From: CAYFMS01 sp964491425 | GTDB taxonomy: Bacteria; Patescibacteriota; Patescibacteriia; UBA9934 | NCBI GenBank assembly: GCA_964491425.1 | Contig: CAZBFR010000019.1 | Span: 1-14,306, forward strand | Length of the DNA: 14,306 bases | Reading direction: 5' to 3' | Part shown: positions 12,674 to 14,306 of the stretch, piece by piece | How the letters are laid out: each line of letters begins with the position of its first letter | Numbering within the stretch: the first letter of the stretch is position 1 | The notes under the pieces: model-generated | What the model was told of the DNA's origin: nothing | The model's database searches: none | What the model saw: the letters and a program-made list of their open reading frames with translations, nothing else | Made by a program: the position numbers and the translations under genes

Positions 12674-12728
12674 GAACTATTTTTGCAAGATGATATACAA
12701 TAAGTAAAGTTTCACGTAAGCCAACACT
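12674..12728 (+). other. Relic of an attC left half at the array end
   Basis: After the last core, CGTAAGCCAACACT (12715-12728) matches 12 of 14 bases of CATAAGCTAACACT, the R'' end of attC1. No L' or R' part follows; the next ORF starts directly at 12729. It reads as a deleted short cassette. TACAAT at 12696-12701 may be the -10 box of the following gene. Confidence 0.4.
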
Positions 12729-13181
12729 ATGACTATTTTTGAAGGGAACGAATTTTCAACGATCCATGACGAGATGCCGAGTCGACGGTGGAATGAAGAG
12801 AAGTTTTTTTCCGATTGGGAATCCCAGATACGTGCGACTAATGAACTCTACGGCGATCATGAGATACAGGTAGCAAAAGAAACTATTATAAAAGAATTTT
12901 ATTCTACCTACAGCGAACTCTTGGAAATGGTTGACGATGAAAAGATACCTGATGACGAGAAAAATACAATCAAGAGAAAAATAAACCTTGCAATGGTTAA
13001 TGTTTTAGAATACGGACAACGAAGAAGTGAGGATATTGTTCTTAGTTTACAGAACAAAAAATTATCACCGAGCGAAAATAGTCATAGAATTCTTAATGGA
13101 GCAATTGACAATCTTATTCTTGAAATCGAAAAAGCTGACAAAAAGTTTCACGAAGAGCTGAGTAAAAGAAAGAAGTTATAA
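12729..13181 (+). CDS. Helical protein of unknown function
   Basis: Not recognised. The 150-aa product is charged and almost entirely helical by composition, without a signal peptide or membrane segment. Heptad-like stretches occur at about 45-65 (TIIKEFYSTYSELLEMVDD) and in the last 40 residues (NLILEIEKADKKFHEELSKRKKL). It is AT-rich like cassettes 2-4. A TACAAT box lies 27 nt upstream of the ATG. It lies after the relic attC, and no attC follows before the terminator at 13221. It is therefore either a captured gene whose attC was lost or the first chromosomal gene beyond the array. Confidence 0.75.
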   Translation: MTIFEGNEFSTIHDEMPSRRWNEEKFFSDWESQIRATNELYGDHEIQVAKETIIKEFYSTYSELLEMVDDEKIPDDEKNTIKRKINLAMVNVLEYGQRRSEDIVLSLQNKKLSPSENSHRILNGAIDNLILEIEKADKKFHEELSKRKKL

Positions 13182-13220
13182 GGCCGTCATTTCATTACCT
13201 AAAAGTAGGTTTATACCAAG

Positions 13221-13252
13221 AATCCCTCGTCCAAAAGCCGGGGGATTTTGTT
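13221..13252. terminator. Terminator after the 12729 gene, copy 2 of the 32-bp repeat
   Basis: Identical over 32 nt to the rplL terminator at 4496-4527: same 9-bp stem (13221-13229 with 13239-13247) and the same loop. It is followed by a longer T run (13251-13257). Together the two copies bracket the integron and the 12729 gene. Confidence 0.85.
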
Positions 13253-13297
13253 TTTTTAAATATCTTTTAAGCCTGAAGATGTGAAATAAAACACGCT

Positions 13298-13341
13298 AAA
13301 AATGAAGAGCCGCCCACCAGATGAGCCGGTAGGCGACTCTT
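13298..13341 (-). terminator. Terminator of the minus-strand membrane protein gene
   Basis: A 10-bp stem (13332-13341 with 13305-13314, one T-G pair), followed on the minus strand by CA and T5 (13302-13298). It lies 18 nt after the stop codon. Its loop carries CCACCAGATGAGCC (13314-13327), identical to the cassette 1 terminator loop. Confidence 0.78.
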
Positions 13342-13359
13342 GGCGGACGGCGGACGAAG

Positions 13360-13698
13360 TCAGACGCCAGCGGGCGTTCCGTAGTAGGAGACGCCGAAGG
13401 CGAGGAGGATCGCGACTCCCTTCCAGGCGGGAATGATCACCCACGCCACCTGGTCGGCAGTCGTCGTGAGCCAGCGCATGTGCCGCGGTCGACGCGTGAT
13501 CACCATCGCCTGTGCGAAGATGAACAGCGTCATGGTCGCGAACAGGGTGGCGCTGATCGACACGCCCACGGGGCTTGCGAGGAATGCGAGATACCGGGCG
13601 GTGAAGACCGGATCTGAGTTGAACCACGCAATTCCCGCCACGATGACGTGGACGTACGTGGAGAAGGCGAGGGTGAGCATCAGGAGCTTCTTGAACAC
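13360..13698 (-). CDS. Small multi-pass membrane protein of unknown function
   Basis: Not recognised. The 112-aa product has three hydrophobic segments, about 4-22 (LLMLTLAFSTYVHVIVAGI), 38-63 and 82-105, joined by a basic loop (ITRRPRHMRW). GTG at 13698 is taken as start because AGGGAG lies 5 nt upstream; an upstream GTG at 13719 in the same frame has no such site. The unit is complete: promoter at 13783-13755, leader hairpin, ribosome-binding site and terminator. The region is clearly GC-richer than its neighbours, suggesting transfer or strong codon bias. Confidence 0.75.
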   Translation of the reverse strand: MFKKLLMLTLAFSTYVHVIVAGIAWFNSDPVFTARYLAFLASPVGVSISATLFATMTLFIFAQAMVITRRPRHMRWLTTTADQVAWVIIPAWKGVAILLAFGVSYYGTPAGV

Positions 13699-13735
13699 TT
13701 TGACTCCCTGCAAGGACACCTGGATGGCGTCACTT

Positions 13736-13750
13736 CGTCGTAAAACGACG
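13736..13750 (-). promoter_or_regulatory. Leader hairpin of the membrane protein gene
   Basis: CGTCG (13746-13750) and CGACG (13736-13740) form a 5-bp stem with a TTTTA loop at the 5' end of the predicted transcript. It may stabilise the mRNA end or regulate it. Confidence 0.4.
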
Positions 13751-13754
13751 GCTC

Positions 13755-13783
13755 AATATAGCATAAAAACAGCTTTTTGTCAA
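13755..13783 (-). promoter_or_regulatory. Promoter of the membrane protein gene
   Basis: On the minus strand, a perfect TTGACA (13783-13778), 17-nt spacer and TATATT (13760-13755, 5 of 6). Start is near 13748, giving a leader of about 50 nt. Confidence 0.8.
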
Positions 13784-13841
13784 GGCGATATCCGGTCTAC
13801 TTCGCGGGTGACGTTTGTGGTCAATCGTGTAAAGCGTGACA

Positions 13842-13850
13842 TGATATACT
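13842..13850 (+). promoter_or_regulatory. Extended -10 promoter of the 13859 gene
   Basis: TGATATACT: TG at 13842-13843, TATACT at 13845-13850. The start site would fall at about 13857, two bases before the ATG, so the mRNA is leaderless. Confidence 0.6.
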
Positions 13851-13858
13851 ATTCATAT

Positions 13859-14306
13859 ATGACTAGGAATAATCATGTCTGGATCTTTTTGATTGCAGGT
13901 TTTGGGACCTTGCTCGTGTCCGCTGTGGTTGTTGTATGGATAATTTTCCGCATTGGTAGCGGATATTTGGAGCGCTATTACGAGGCGGAGCTAGAAGAGC
14001 CGTTCGTGAATATATCGCTTCTTCCAATGTATGGAGGGGTTGAAAAGACGGAGGCACAACTAAAATCGGATGAAGTTTTTATTCGCTCGGTCCTTGAAGA
14101 GGGGGTGAGTCGCGAGGAGGCTTCTGCGCTTTTTGTTTACGAGGCAAGGACATTTTTCGAGCAAGGTGATTTGGATACAGCGATGAAGCGCTATAATCAG
14201 GCGTGGTTACTAAATGCAAAAAATCCTGACGTGTATACCGGTTTTGGTGATATTTTGCTAAAACAAGGAGACTTGGAGCTTTCTGAGGCGATGTATCAGA
14301 TGGCGA
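13859..14306 (+). CDS. Membrane-anchored TPR protein (partial, cut by window end)
   Basis: The first 149 codons are visible. Residues ~7-32 form a strong transmembrane segment (VWIFLIAGFGTLLVSAVVVV) after a short basic N-terminus, so the rest probably faces the outside. From about residue 88 on there are TPR-like helices (SALFVYEARTFFEQGDLDTA, then YTGFGDILLKQGDLELSEAM), typical of protein-interaction scaffolds. No catalytic motif is visible so far. The ATG is placed by the extended -10 box 8 nt upstream. Transcription diverges from the 13360 membrane protein. Confidence 0.8.
   Translation, partial: MTRNNHVWIFLIAGFGTLLVSAVVVVWIIFRIGSGYLERYYEAELEEPFVNISLLPMYGGVEKTEAQLKSDEVFIRSVLEEGVSREEASALFVYEARTFFEQGDLDTAMKRYNQAWLLNAKNPDVYTGFGDILLKQGDLELSEAMYQMA

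Larger units (their letters stand above)
4526..12728. mobile_element. Integron: recombinase, attI and six cassettes
   Basis: A tyrosine recombinase gene on the minus strand diverges from an array of cassettes that each end in an attC site. GTT cores are at 5530 (attI), 6092, 6978, 7537, 8243, 12189 and 12667. Cassette sizes are about 562, 886, 559, 706, 3946 and 478 bp. The start box of each cassette is complementary to its own R'' box: AGCTAAC for GTTAGCT (cassettes 1 and 5), ACTTAAC for GTTAAGT (2), GCACAAC for GTTGTGC (3), GCCTAAC for GTTATGC with one mismatch (4), and a decayed box in 6. This is the logic of G^TT crossover in integrons. Base composition of cassettes 2-4 is AT-richer than the flanking core genes and than cassette 5, as expected for captured DNA of mixed origin. 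Confidence 0.9.

Noticed and set aside
4526..12728. Prophage or ICE integrase region
   Set aside because: No structural, conjugation or replication genes, and attC sites with matching start and end boxes fit an integron fully.
13256..13627. Minus-strand 123-codon ORF
   Set aside because: Arg/His/Pro-rich shadow in the GC-rich membrane protein gene, and it runs through that gene's terminator.

Overview
The window looks like a piece of a Patescibacteria (CPR, Parcubacteria-like) genome. The reasons are tightly packed genes with 1-nt spacers, start codons with little or no Shine-Dalgarno sequence and several apparently leaderless starts, an archaeal-type UMP kinase, and very small accessory proteins. 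This placement is inferred from style and gene content, not from a marker tree.

Left, core part (1-4525). A promoter- and terminator-bounded structured RNA of about 200 nt, not recognised, is followed by xseA and xseB (exodeoxyribonuclease VII), a small four-helix membrane protein interrupted by a scaffold gap, an archaeal-type UMP kinase, a membrane-anchored protein of unknown function, an L10-type leader RNA, and rplJ-rplL with a strong bidirectional terminator. The 100-N gap is flanked by an exact 55-bp duplication, so the two contigs really overlap; collapsing 155 bp restores a 118-aa protein.

Middle, accessory part (4526-12728). This is an integron. A tyrosine recombinase on the minus strand (4526-5356) diverges from a regulatory and attI region (5357-5536), which is followed by six gene cassettes on the plus side. 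Each cassette ends in an attC site: R'' box, L''/L' arms and a GTT core at 6092, 6978, 7537, 8243, 12189 and 12667. The box that starts each cassette (TTRRRY) is complementary to the R'' box at the end of the same cassette, as a G^TT crossover predicts. Cassette contents are: (1) no ORF, but a minus-strand small RNA; (2) a nucleoside phosphorylase with a frameshift; (3) a Nudix hydrolase; (4) a nucleotidyltransferase-fold protein; (5) a 3.9-kb cassette for a 1183-aa protein with a restriction-nuclease-like N-terminus, a TPR array and a PIN-like C-terminus; (6) a 40-aa peptide gene on the minus strand with its own Shine-Dalgarno sequence. The recombinase lacks the insertion typical of IntI. The cassettes carry unusual terminal inverted repeats that extend the attC stem by 13 to about 65 bp. 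These two features are the strongest candidates for something undescribed.

Right part (12729-14306). A helical 150-aa protein of unknown function follows a relic attC half-site. Then comes a second, 32-bp identical copy of the rplL terminator, so the two copies bracket the whole integron. A small minus-strand membrane protein with a clear promoter, leader hairpin and terminator follows, and finally the start of a membrane-anchored TPR protein cut by the window edge.

Taken together, the core genes are housekeeping (DNA repair, pyrimidine nucleotides, ribosome stalk). The integron sits immediately behind the ribosomal operon and captures nucleotide-acting enzymes and a likely conflict (defence) protein.
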